Shown piece by piece: positions 27,243 through 35,005 of a DNA stretch of 64,000 bases (position 1 is the stretch's first letter; each line of letters starts with the position of its first letter). The notes under the pieces were generated by a model. It was not told where the DNA came from. It did no database searches and saw only the letters and a program-made list of their open reading frames with translations. Made by a program: the position numbers and the translations under genes. Origin of the DNA: Cellulosimicrobium funkei (lineage in GTDB: Bacteria > Actinomycetota > Actinomycetes > Actinomycetales > Cellulomonadaceae); contig NZ_JNBQ01000002.1 of the NCBI RefSeq assembly GCF_001019615.1, positions 124,001 to 188,000 of the forward strand, given 5' to 3'.

Positions 27243-29558
27243 ATGCTCACGCTCGGTTCGGAAAGTCTCACCATCGTCACCGTCATCGCGGTGATCGCGC
27301 TCGTCGCGCTGGTCTTCGCGTTCGTCCTGCGCAGACAGGTCCTCGCCGCCGACGACGGCACGGCGAAGATGCAGGACATCGCCCAGGCCGTGCAGGAGGG
27401 CGCCGGGGCCTACCTGAGCCGCCAGTTCCGGACGCTCGCCCTGTTCGCGGTGATCGTGTTCGGCCTGCTGTTCCTGCTGCCCGGTGACGGCGGCATCCGC
27501 GTCGGGCGCTCGGTGGCGTTCCTCGTCGGCGCGGGGTTCTCGGCGGCGATCGGCTACCTCGGCATGTGGCTCGCGGTGCGGGCCAACGTGCGCGTCGCGT
27601 CGGCCGCGACCCGGCCCGGCGGACGCACCGAGGGCGCGCGCATCGCGTTCCGGACGGGCGGCGTCGTCGGCATGTCGGTCGTCGGCCTCGGTCTGCTCGG
27701 CGCCGCGGGTGTCGTGCTGATCTACAAGGGCGACGCCCCGGCCGTGCTCGAGGGCTTCGGCTTCGGTGCCGCGCTGCTCGCCATGTTCATGCGCGTCGGC
27801 GGCGGCATCTTCACCAAGGCGGCCGACGTCGGCGCGGACCTCGTCGGCAAGGTCGAGCAGGGCATCCCCGAGGACGACCCGCGCAACGCCGCGACGATCG
27901 CGGACAACGTGGGCGACAACGTGGGCGACTGCGCCGGCATGGCCGCCGACCTCTTCGAGTCGTACGCCGTGACGCTCGTCGCGGCGCTCATCCTCGGCAA
28001 GGCGGCCATGGGCGAGGAGGGCCTCGTCTTCCCGCTCGTGGTCACCGCGATCGGCGCGCTCGTCGCCGTGCTCGGGGTCTTCATCACGCGCGTGCGCGGC
28101 CAGGAGAACGGGCTCAGGGCCATCTACCGCGGCTTCTACCTCTCCGCGCTCATCGGCGCGGTGCTCGCCGCGGTCGCGGCGTTCGTCTACCTGCCGTCGT
28201 CGTTCTCGGCGCTCGACGGCACCGCGGACCTCGGCGACCTGTCGGGCCTCGCGGCCGACCCGCGCGTCGTCGCGAGCCTCGCGGTCGTCATCGGCATCGT
28301 CCTCGCGGGCATCATCCTGTGGATCACGGGCTACTTCACCGGCACGACGTCGAAGCCGACGCTGCACGTGGCGGCCACCTCGCGCACGGGCGCGGCGACC
28401 GTCGTCCTGTCGGGCATCGGCGTCGGGTTCGAGTCCGCGGTGTACACGGCGGGGGTGATCGCGGCCGCGATCTGCGGCCTGTTCCTCCTCGCGGGCGGCT
28501 CGGTGTGGCTCGCGCTGTTCCTCGTCGCGCTCGCCGGGTGCGGGCTGCTCACCACGGTCGGCGTCATCGTCGCGATGGACACGTTCGGCCCGGTCTCGGA
28601 CAACGCCCAGGGCATCTACGAGATGTCGGTCGGCGAGTCCGGCGACGGCGACGCGGAGGCGGCGCAGATCCTCACGGACCTCGACGCGGTGGGCAACACG
28701 ACGAAGGCCATCACCAAGGGCATCGCGATCACGACGGCCGTCCTCGCGGCGACGGCCCTCTTCGGGTCGTACGCCGACGCCGTGAGCCACGCGCTCGCGG
28801 ACGTCGAGGCGGTCGGCAGCGGCCTCGTCACCGCCATGCTCGACTACCAGATCATCTCGCCCATCACGCTCGTGGGCCTGATCCTCGGTGCCGCGACGGT
28901 CTTCCTGTTCTCCGGCCTCGCGATCGACGCCGTGACGCGGGCCGCCGGGGCGATCGTCTTCGAGGTGCGACGTCAGTTCCGCGAGCACCCCGGGATCATG
29001 ACGTTCAAGGAGCGCCCCGAGTACGGCAAGGTCGTGGACATCTGCACACGCGACTCGCTGCGCGAGCTCGCGACGCCGGGTCTGCTCGCCGCGTTCGCGC
29101 CCATCGCGGTCGGGTTCGGCCTGGGCGTCGGGCCGCTCGCCGGCTTCCTCGCCGGGGCGATCGGTGCGGGGGTGCTCATGGCGGTGTTCCTCGCCAACTC
29201 GGGCGGCGCGTGGGACAACGCGAAGAAGATCGTCGAGGACGGCGCGTACGGGGGCAAGGGCTCCGAGGCGCACGCGGCGACCGTCATCGGCGACACGGTC
29301 GGCGACCCGTTCAAGGACACGGCCGGTCCGGCGATCAACCCGCTCATCAAGGTCATGAACCTCGTGTCCGTGCTCATCGCCCCCGCGGTGGTGCTCATGA
29401 GCGTGCCGGACGACGCGAACCACGCGCTGCGCATCGGTATCGCGGTCGTCGCGGCGGCGATCGCGTTCGGCGCGGTGATCATGTCGCGGCTCCGCGCGGC
29501 GCGCGTCGACCGCGAGCAGTCCACGGTGGAGCCGGAGCGCGTCGCGACCGGCGCCTGA
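27243..29558 (+). CDS. hppA: Membrane-bound proton-translocating pyrophosphatase (K+-independent type)
   Basis: A 771-residue integral membrane protein with about 16 transmembrane helices that couples pyrophosphate hydrolysis to H+ export. Family motifs: GGGIFTKAADVGADLVGKVE, the catalytic ADNVGDNVGDCAGMAADL, DAVGNTTKAITKG, and the C-terminal NSGGAWDNAKK with HAATVIGDTVGDPFKDT. Lys in the GNTTKA position (Ala in K+-dependent enzymes) indicates the K+-insensitive proton pump. ATG with AAGGAGG 5 nt upstream. Monocistronic and ends at a strong terminator. Confidence 0.96.
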   Translation: MLTLGSESLTIVTVIAVIALVALVFAFVLRRQVLAADDGTAKMQDIAQAVQEGAGAYLSRQFRTLALFAVIVFGLLFLLPGDGGIRVGRSVAFLVGAGFSAAIGYLGMWLAVRANVRVASAATRPGGRTEGARIAFRTGGVVGMSVVGLGLLGAAGVVLIYKGDAPAVLEGFGFGAALLAMFMRVGGGIFTKAADVGADLVGKVEQGIPEDDPRNAATIADNVGDNVGDCAGMAADLFESYAVTLVAALILGKAAMGEEGLVFPLVVTAIGALVAVLGVFITRVRGQENGLRAIYRGFYLSALIGAVLAAVAAFVYLPSSFSALDGTADLGDLSGLAADPRVVASLAVVIGIVLAGIILWITGYFTGTTSKPTLHVAATSRTGAATVVLSGIGVGFESAVYTAGVIAAAICGLFLLAGGSVWLALFLVALAGCGLLTTVGVIVAMDTFGPVSDNAQGIYEMSVGESGDGDAEAAQILTDLDAVGNTTKAITKGIAITTAVLAATALFGSYADAVSHALADVEAVGSGLVTAMLDYQIISPITLVGLILGAATVFLFSGLAIDAVTRAAGAIVFEVRRQFREHPGIMTFKERPEYGKVVDICTRDSLRELATPGLLAAFAPIAVGFGLGVGPLAGFLAGAIGAGVLMAVFLANSGGAWDNAKKIVEDGAYGGKGSEAHAATVIGDTVGDPFKDTAGPAINPLIKVMNLVSVLIAPAVVLMSVPDDANHALRIGIAVVAAAIAFGAVIMSRLRAARVDREQSTVEPERVATGA

Positions 29559-29565
29559 CCGTCGC

Positions 29566-29625
29566 GGACCAGCACGGACGAGGACGCCCGGGCCGTGCGC
29601 GGCCCGGGCGTCCTCGTCCTGGTCC
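29566..29625. terminator. Strong bidirectional terminator between hppA and the GH3 gene
   Basis: 19-bp perfect stem (29576-29594 with 29601-29619) and a 6-nt loop, extended by an outer GGACC/GGTCC pair. It lies between convergent genes. Confidence 0.9.
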
Positions 29626-29642
29626 AGCGGACGGGCGTGCTC

Positions 29643-31880
29643 TCAGCCCTTGACGGTGAACGGCGCGCGCAGGAGCGCGTCCTCGCGGGACGACGGGCCG
29701 ACGCGGAGCTCGAACTCGCCGGGCTCGACGACCCGGCGGCCCTGGGCGTCGACGAGCGTGCAGTCCGCGACGGGCACCTCGAGGTCGACCGTCACCCGCT
29801 CTCTCGGTGCGAGCGCGACCTTGCGGTACGCCTTGAGCTCCTTCTCGGCCCACGTCACGGACGTGACCGTGTCGCTCACGTAGACCTGCACGGTCTCGCG
29901 GACGGGCCGCGTGCCGGTGTTGGTGAGCGTGACCTGGGCGCGCACGACGTCGTCGGGTCCGTGCACCGAGCCGAGGACGCGCAGGTCCGCGTAGTCGACC
30001 GTCGTGTAGCTCAGGCCCTCGCCGAAGGCGAACGCGGGGCTCTGGGTGAGGTCGGCGTACCGGTCGCCGTGCTGGCCGCGGACCACGTTGTAGTACGTGG
30101 GCTGCTGGCCGGCGTGGCGGGCGAACGAGATCGGGAGCCGGCCCTCCGGCTCGATCTGCCCGAGCACGAGCTCCGCGACGGCCTGGCCGCCGCGCATGCC
30201 CGGGTTCGCAGCCCAGACGATCGCGGCCGCCGCGTGGGCGGACGGCGGGAGCACGAGCGGCTTGGACGCGACGACGACGACCACGACGGGGGTGCCGGTC
30301 GCGACGAGCGCGTCGAGCAGGGCGACCTGGCCGCCGACGAGCTCGAGCGTCGCCGTCGACTTGCCCTCGCCGACGAGCTCGATCCGGTCGCCGACGACGG
30401 CGACGACGAGGTCCGCGTCGCGCGCCGCGGCCACGGCCTCGGCGATCAGCGCGTCGTCGGGCTCGGCGGGCACGACGACCTGCGGCCGCGGCTGGCCGTC
30501 GGGGAACAGCTCGCCCTCGGGGTCCGGCTCGAGCGTGAGGATGTCGGCGCCGCGCGCGTGCGTGACCGTCCAGTCCTCGGGGACGAGGGCGCGGAAGCCG
30601 TCGAGCACGGTCGTGGTCATCTCGCGCGGGTGGCCGTCGGGCAGCCAGTCGGCCTGGCCCGACGCGCCGGCCCAGTCGCCGAGCTGCGTGTGGTCGTCGT
30701 CCGCGTTGGGCCCGACGACGGCGACCGTGCGCCCGCCCGTGAAGGGGAGCGTGCCGTCGTTCGTGAGCAGGACGAGCGAGCGCCGCGCGACCTCGAGGTT
30801 GACGGCGGTGTGCTCCGCCGACGCGATGACGGCCTCCTGGCGCGCGACGTCGGGACGCCGCGGGTCCTCGAACAGCCCGAGCCGGAACTTGAGCGTGAGG
30901 ATGCGACGCACGGCCGCGTCGATCGCGGCCCCCTCCACGAGGCCGCGCGCGACCGCCTCGAGCGCGCCCTCGAAGAACTTCGGCGTGGTCATGACCATGT
31001 CGTTGCCCGCGCGCACGGCGGCGGCGGAGGCGTGCACGTAGTCGGGCTGGATGTGCTGCTCCCAGACCATGCGGCCGACGTTGTCCCAGTCGGTGACGAG
31101 CGTGCCCGTGTAGCCCCACTCGCCCCGCAGGACGTCGTCGAGCAGCCAGCCGTTGACGGTGACGGGCACGCCGTCCATGGACTGGTAGCCGAGCATGAAC
31201 GTCGCGCAGCCCTCGCGCGCGACGCGCTCGAACGGGGGCAGGAACCAGGACCGGAGCTTGCGCGGCGAGATGTCGGCCTCGCTCGCGTCGCGGCCGCCCT
31301 GGGTCTCGGAATAGCCGGCGAAGTGCTTGGCGGTCGCGAGGATCCCGGTCGGGTCCGCGAGGCCGTCGCCCTGGTACCCGCGCACCATCGCCGACGCGAG
31401 CTCGCCGATGAGGTACGGGTCCTCGCCGAACGTCTCGTCGACGCGCCCCCAGCGCAGGTCGCGCGCGATGCACAGCACGGGGGAGAACGTCCAGTGGACG
31501 CCGGTCGCGGCGACCTCGACCGCCGTGGCGCGCGCGACCTGCTCGACGAGCTCGGGGTCCCACGTGGCGGCCATGCCGAGCTGCGTGGGGAAGATCGTCG
31601 CGCCGACCCAGAAGGAGTGGCCGTGGATGCAGTCCTCGGCGACGAGCAGGGGGATGCCGAGCCGGGTCTGACCCGTGAGCGCGTGAGCCTCGACCACGTT
31701 CTGCGGGGACGTGTGCAGCAGCGACCCGGCGTGCTTGTCCAGGACCGCCGGCCCGACGCCGTCGCGCGCGTCGAGCTGGAGCATCTGCCCGACCTTCTCG
31801 GGGAGCGTCATCCGCGCGAGGAGGTCCTCGACGCGGTCGGCCACGGGCAGAGCGGGGTCGAGGTAGGGGAGGGTGCTCAC
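29643..31880 (-). CDS. GH3 family beta-glucosidase (cytoplasmic)
   Basis: A 745-residue three-domain GH3 enzyme without a signal peptide. N-terminal barrel with ATAKHFAGYSETQGGRD and the nucleophile Asp in GTLVTDWDNVGRM; GH3-C domain (VAVVGPNADDD, VVVVASKPLVLP); C-terminal fibronectin-III-like domain (EGLSYTT, VTLTNTGTRPVRETVQVYV). Probably hydrolyses imported gluco- or xylo-oligosaccharides. The GTG start at 31880 is preferred to the longer upstream frame because GAAGGA lies 7 nt before it and STLPYLDP is a typical GH3 beginning. A -10 (TAGAGT, complement 31973-31978) and CCGGTAA direct repeats lie 95-125 bp upstream. Confidence 0.92.
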   Translation of the reverse strand: MSTLPYLDPALPVADRVEDLLARMTLPEKVGQMLQLDARDGVGPAVLDKHAGSLLHTSPQNVVEAHALTGQTRLGIPLLVAEDCIHGHSFWVGATIFPTQLGMAATWDPELVEQVARATAVEVAATGVHWTFSPVLCIARDLRWGRVDETFGEDPYLIGELASAMVRGYQGDGLADPTGILATAKHFAGYSETQGGRDASEADISPRKLRSWFLPPFERVAREGCATFMLGYQSMDGVPVTVNGWLLDDVLRGEWGYTGTLVTDWDNVGRMVWEQHIQPDYVHASAAAVRAGNDMVMTTPKFFEGALEAVARGLVEGAAIDAAVRRILTLKFRLGLFEDPRRPDVARQEAVIASAEHTAVNLEVARRSLVLLTNDGTLPFTGGRTVAVVGPNADDDHTQLGDWAGASGQADWLPDGHPREMTTTVLDGFRALVPEDWTVTHARGADILTLEPDPEGELFPDGQPRPQVVVPAEPDDALIAEAVAAARDADLVVAVVGDRIELVGEGKSTATLELVGGQVALLDALVATGTPVVVVVVASKPLVLPPSAHAAAAIVWAANPGMRGGQAVAELVLGQIEPEGRLPISFARHAGQQPTYYNVVRGQHGDRYADLTQSPAFAFGEGLSYTTVDYADLRVLGSVHGPDDVVRAQVTLTNTGTRPVRETVQVYVSDTVTSVTWAEKELKAYRKVALAPRERVTVDLEVPVADCTLVDAQGRRVVEPGEFELRVGPSSREDALLRAPFTVKG

Positions 31881-31972
31881 GGACGGTCCTTCCACGGCGA
31901 CGGCGACGGTTCCCCGGGGCGGTGCGCGCCGGGCGGGTCGCCACCGACGCGCTCGGGAGCCCGGGCGCGGCC

Positions 31973-32006
31973 ACTCTACCGGTAAAACTGAATAACCGGT
32001 AAGTAA
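31973..32006 (-). promoter_or_regulatory. GH3 gene promoter with paired ACCGGTAA sites / TetR half-operator
   Basis: Two ACCGGTAA copies start 17 bp apart (31978-31985, 31995-32002), flanking the -35/-10 interval of a promoter whose -10 is TAGAGT (complement 31973-31978). On the minus strand the distal site reads TTACTTACCGGTTA (31993-32006), matching 14 positions of the TTACTNACNNGTNA part of the 18-bp palindrome seen at 48209. Likely bound by a TetR protein, either the adjacent one or the one at 47471. Confidence 0.6.
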
Positions 32007-32016
32007 GTTTGAGCGA

Positions 32017-32700
32017 TCAGTGCCAGTGGTCCAGGAAGCGCGCGACCGTCTCCGTCGCATGGTCCAGCACGCGCCCGTCCTCCGCCGCCGCGGCGGAGAG
32101 CAGCGCCGCGTCGACCACGTGCGCCACCAGGTCGACGTCCGTCACGTGCGCGTGCCCCGACGCGTCCAGCACGCTCCGTGCCGCCGCGAGCAGACGCGGC
32201 CGCGACGCGCGCATGATCGGCCGCAGCACAGGGTCGCGCATCGCCGTGAGCATCGGGTCCAGCCGCACGTCGACCACCGTGTCGTCCACGTGCGGCGCGT
32301 ACAGCGTCTCGATCAGCTCGCGCGCCGTCGCCGCGCTCGAGCGAGGCTCTCGCGTCAGCGCGTCCGCCCGCTCCTGCGCCGCCGTCGCGCGCACGTCCTC
32401 CGCGGCCTCGACCGCCGTCGAGACCAGCGACGCGCTCGTCGGGAAGTAGTACGACGCCGAGCCCTGCGGCACGCCCGCAGCGCGCGCCACCTGGCGGTGG
32501 GTCACGGCCCCGAATCCTTGTTCGATGAGCAGGTGCGCCGCCGCCTCGACCATCGCGCGCTGCCGCTGCGCGCTGCGTCCCTGCACCGTGGCTCGCGCGC
32601 CGTGCGCCGGGTCGTGGAGCGTCTCGCGCGTCGCCCCGGCTCCGGCGTTCTCCCCGTCGCGCCGCTCTGCCCGGTCGATGGTGCCCGCTCCGTCGTCCAC
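32017..32700 (-). CDS. TetR-family transcriptional regulator
   Basis: A 227-residue protein with a 45-residue variable N-terminal extension, then the HTH FGAVTHRQVARAAGVPQGSASYYFPTSASLV and an all-helical ligand domain. Same orientation as the GH3 gene and just upstream of its operator region, so it may control that gene (inference). GTG start at 32700, leaderless with TACGAT 6 nt upstream. Divergent from the DUF981-like gene. Confidence 0.87.
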   Translation of the reverse strand: MDDGAGTIDRAERRDGENAGAGATRETLHDPAHGARATVQGRSAQRQRAMVEAAAHLLIEQGFGAVTHRQVARAAGVPQGSASYYFPTSASLVSTAVEAAEDVRATAAQERADALTREPRSSAATARELIETLYAPHVDDTVVDVRLDPMLTAMRDPVLRPIMRASRPRLLAAARSVLDASGHAHVTDVDLVAHVVDAALLSAAAAEDGRVLDHATETVARFLDHWH

Positions 32701-32706
32701 GGGGCC

Positions 32707-32712
32707 ATCGTA
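32707..32712 (-). promoter_or_regulatory. -10 box of leaderless tetR (32017 gene)
   Basis: TACGAT, 6 nt before the GTG at 32700, with no Shine-Dalgarno. Confidence 0.55.
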
Positions 32713-32762
32713 GTGAGGCGGTCGCTCCTGCCGGGGGACGTGCGGCCACCCCGGGGAATAAC

Positions 32763-32778
32763 CTATACGTGCGTATGG
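32763..32778. promoter_or_regulatory. Imperfect palindrome between divergent tetR and membrane gene
   Basis: CTATACG-tg-CGTATGG, 7-bp arms with one mismatch, in an AT-rich patch that also supplies a TATGGT -10-like box for the plus-strand gene. Candidate operator for the divergent TetR. Confidence 0.45.
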
Positions 32779-32834
32779 TTCTTGCCCACGAGTCGTGAGT
32801 GCGGCTCGTGGGAACGAACGAGGAGTGGACAGAG

Positions 32835-33545
32835 ATGGTCGCCGCCGAGGGGCTCGTCATCGACTGGGCGCAGATGCCCACCTACAACACCGTGATGTCC
32901 GTCGCCGTCGGCGCCGGGCTGATCCTGCTGGTCATGCTCGGCCGTGAGCTGCTGCGGTCGCCGGGGAAGGTCGTCGTCGAGGGGTGGTCGCTCGCGTTCG
33001 GGGTGCTCGGCTCGATCCTCACGGCGACGGGGCTGCACATGACGCTCACGTGGCCGCTCGCCGCGGGGGGCTTCCCGTTCGACAACATCATCTTCGGCGA
33101 GACGAGCCTCGCGTTCGGCGTGCTGCTGCTCGCGGCGGCGTTCTACCTGTGGACGCGCGGTCGCGCGGCGCTCGAGCGCGCGGACGCGACCGAGCACCTC
33201 CAGGCCGTGGCCCGCCCCGTCTCGGTGTTCGTGCTCGGCATGGGCCTCGGGCTCGTCGCCATCGCGATCGCGGGCGTGACGTACCAGCTCTTCGCCGCAC
33301 CGCCGGAGGAGCCCATCTCGGGCGCGTTCGCCGCCTACCCGCTCGTCGAGGCGATCTTCATGTCCGGGCTGATCGCGCTCGTCGGCGTCGGGGCGATCCT
33401 CTTCCCGTTCGCGGTGCGCTCCGGTCGCCGCGCCGTCCGAACCGTCATCGGGTGGGCCTGGGGCCTGTCCGGGGTGGCGTTCCTGCTGTTCGGCGCCATG
33501 AACTTCTTCACCCACATCGGGCTCATCGTCAACACGATGGGCTGA
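32835..33545 (+). CDS. DUF981-like integral membrane protein
   Basis: A 236-residue protein with six or seven predicted transmembrane helices (for example TVMSVAVGAGLILLVML, VSVFVLGMGLGLVAIAIAGV, LVEAIFMSGLIALVGVGAILF, WGLSGVAFLLFGAMNFFTHIGL). It resembles DUF981 proteins of unknown function. The ATG at 32835 is chosen for AGGAG 9 nt upstream; an in-frame GTG at 32799 is possible but has no ribosome site. Divergent from a TetR gene that may regulate it. Confidence 0.75.
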   Translation: MVAAEGLVIDWAQMPTYNTVMSVAVGAGLILLVMLGRELLRSPGKVVVEGWSLAFGVLGSILTATGLHMTLTWPLAAGGFPFDNIIFGETSLAFGVLLLAAAFYLWTRGRAALERADATEHLQAVARPVSVFVLGMGLGLVAIAIAGVTYQLFAAPPEEPISGAFAAYPLVEAIFMSGLIALVGVGAILFPFAVRSGRRAVRTVIGWAWGLSGVAFLLFGAMNFFTHIGLIVNTMG

Positions 33546-33606
33546 CGACGGGCCGACGCCGAGCGGCGGGACAGGACCCCGTGGGCCGGGACGGCTCGCG
33601 GGGTTC

Positions 33607-33624
33607 GCCTCGCGCGCGCGAGGC
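33607..33624. terminator. Short GC palindrome downstream of the DUF981-like gene
   Basis: GCCTCGCG-cg-CGCGAGGC, perfect 8-bp arms, 62 bp after the stop codon and just before the next gene. Terminator or operator. Confidence 0.4.
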
Positions 33625-33638
33625 GTCATCATAGGGCC

Positions 33639-34256
33639 ATGCAATCACCGGTGCGCGTCGTGGCACACGCCGCGGTCCTCGCCGTCGTCGCCGGGCTCTG
33701 CCTCGCCGTCGTCGCGAGCGGCGCGTTCGACGTCGTGTCGCTGCCCGAGGCCGCACCCGCCGCCGCACCGTCCCCGCCCGCCGCGGCGGAGGGCGACGAC
33801 GCCGCCCCGGTGGACGGCGGCGGTGCCGACACCCCGGGGGCCGTGCCCGACGACGGGGCGGCCGAGCCGGGGGACGGGGACGAGGGCACGACGGCGGATC
33901 CCGCCGCCCCGACCGTCGTCGACCCGGTCTGCCGGGACGCGGAGGTCGCGTGGGGGGCCGCGGCCAAGGCGCAGGTCAACCTCACCGTCGAGCACCCCGA
34001 GGCGCTCGTCGAGGGCTTCACGACGGCGCGGGACGCGCTCACCGGGGCCACGCCACCGGGCGAGATCGCCCGCGACTGGGCCGTCGTGACGACCTATCTC
34101 ACGATGATCGCCGACGAGGTCGAGGCGACCGGCGCGCGCGACACGGGCGAGCTGTCCCGGGCGATCGACCGCGTCGGGCGACGCATCGACACGGCCGCGC
34201 TCACGACGTCGTCGCAGGCCGTCACGGACTACTTCCGGGCGGGCTGCGCGCGCTGA
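33639..34256 (+). CDS. Secreted/membrane-anchored protein, paralogue of the next gene
   Basis: A 205-residue protein: N-terminal signal or anchor helix (AAVLAVVAGLCLAVVASGAF), a Pro/Ala/Asp-rich low-complexity spacer of about 65 residues, and a C-terminal helical domain of about 110 residues bounded by two Cys (VCRDAE ... FRAGC). The domain aligns with that of the downstream lipoprotein: P-x-E-I-x-x-D-W-x-x-V, then T-S-S/A-Q-A-V and a final Cys. ATG at 33639 with CATCAT 6 nt upstream, probably leaderless. Family not recognised. Confidence 0.72.
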   Translation: MQSPVRVVAHAAVLAVVAGLCLAVVASGAFDVVSLPEAAPAAAPSPPAAAEGDDAAPVDGGGADTPGAVPDDGAAEPGDGDEGTTADPAAPTVVDPVCRDAEVAWGAAAKAQVNLTVEHPEALVEGFTTARDALTGATPPGEIARDWAVVTTYLTMIADEVEATGARDTGELSRAIDRVGRRIDTAALTTSSQAVTDYFRAGCAR

Positions 34257-34356
34257 CCGGGGCACGGCGGTCTTTTCACCCGGTGGCGCTCGACACATGG
34301 GGAGGGCTCCCCACCTCGGCGGTTTGGGGGCGCGCGAGGCACCGACATGGGAAACC

Positions 34357-34902
34357 ATGGGTCCCATGCGCAACCGACTGACGATCACGAAGACCACGAC
34401 CGCCCTCGCGACGAGCGCCCTGCTGGTGCTCGGCCTGGCCGCCTGCGGCGGCTCGGGCGACGACGCGAGCACCGACTCCGAGACCACCGCGTCGGAGGAG
34501 ACGACCCCGGCCGAGGACGAGGCCAGCGACACCACCGAGTCGGAGGAGCCCACGGAGGAGGAGTCCGGCGACGCCGAGGCGTCGGGCGATTTCTGCACGG
34601 CCTACGAGACCCTCATCGACGCCCAGAGCTCGCTCGGCTCGATCGACACCAGCGACCCTGCCGGCGCCGTGACCGAGTTCGAGACGTTCACCGCGTCGCT
34701 CGAGGCTGCCGAGGCTCCCGCCGAGATCAGCGCCGACTGGGACAACGTGACCGGCGTCTTCCGCCAGCTCACCGACACGCTCAAGACCGCGGTCGACGAC
34801 CCGGCCAGCGCCGACATGTCCGCCATCACGTCGGCCATGACCGACGAGACGTTCCAGACCTCCGCGCAGAACGTCGCGGTGTACGGCACGCAGAACTGCT
34901 GA
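34357..34902 (+). CDS. Secreted lipoprotein, paralogue of the preceding gene
   Basis: A 181-residue protein with a lipobox (LLVLGLAACGG, Cys about residue 29), an acidic Thr/Ser/Glu-rich spacer of about 45 residues and a helical domain bounded by Cys (FCTAYE ... YGTQNC) that contains APAEISADWDNVT, matching PPGEIARDWAVVT of the neighbour. Start uncertain: ATG at 34357 (partial GGGA upstream) or 34366. Likely anchored to the outer face of the membrane. Function unknown. Confidence 0.75.
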   Translation: MGPMRNRLTITKTTTALATSALLVLGLAACGGSGDDASTDSETTASEETTPAEDEASDTTESEEPTEEESGDAEASGDFCTAYETLIDAQSSLGSIDTSDPAGAVTEFETFTASLEAAEAPAEISADWDNVTGVFRQLTDTLKTAVDDPASADMSAITSAMTDETFQTSAQNVAVYGTQNC

Positions 34903-34915
34903 CGTCCCCTGCTCC

Positions 34916-34955
34916 CACCGGACCCCGGCCCGCCTCGGCGCGCCGGGGTCCGGTG
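34916..34955 (+). terminator. Hairpin terminator after the lipoprotein gene
   Basis: Perfect 14-bp inverted repeat CACCGGACCCCGGC / GCCGGGGTCCGGTG with a 12-nt loop, 13 bp after the stop. Confidence 0.85.
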
Positions 34956-35005
34956 CGTCCGGGGCCGGACCGGCCGTCGCCGTGCTGATCCGCCAGGATG
35001 GACCC

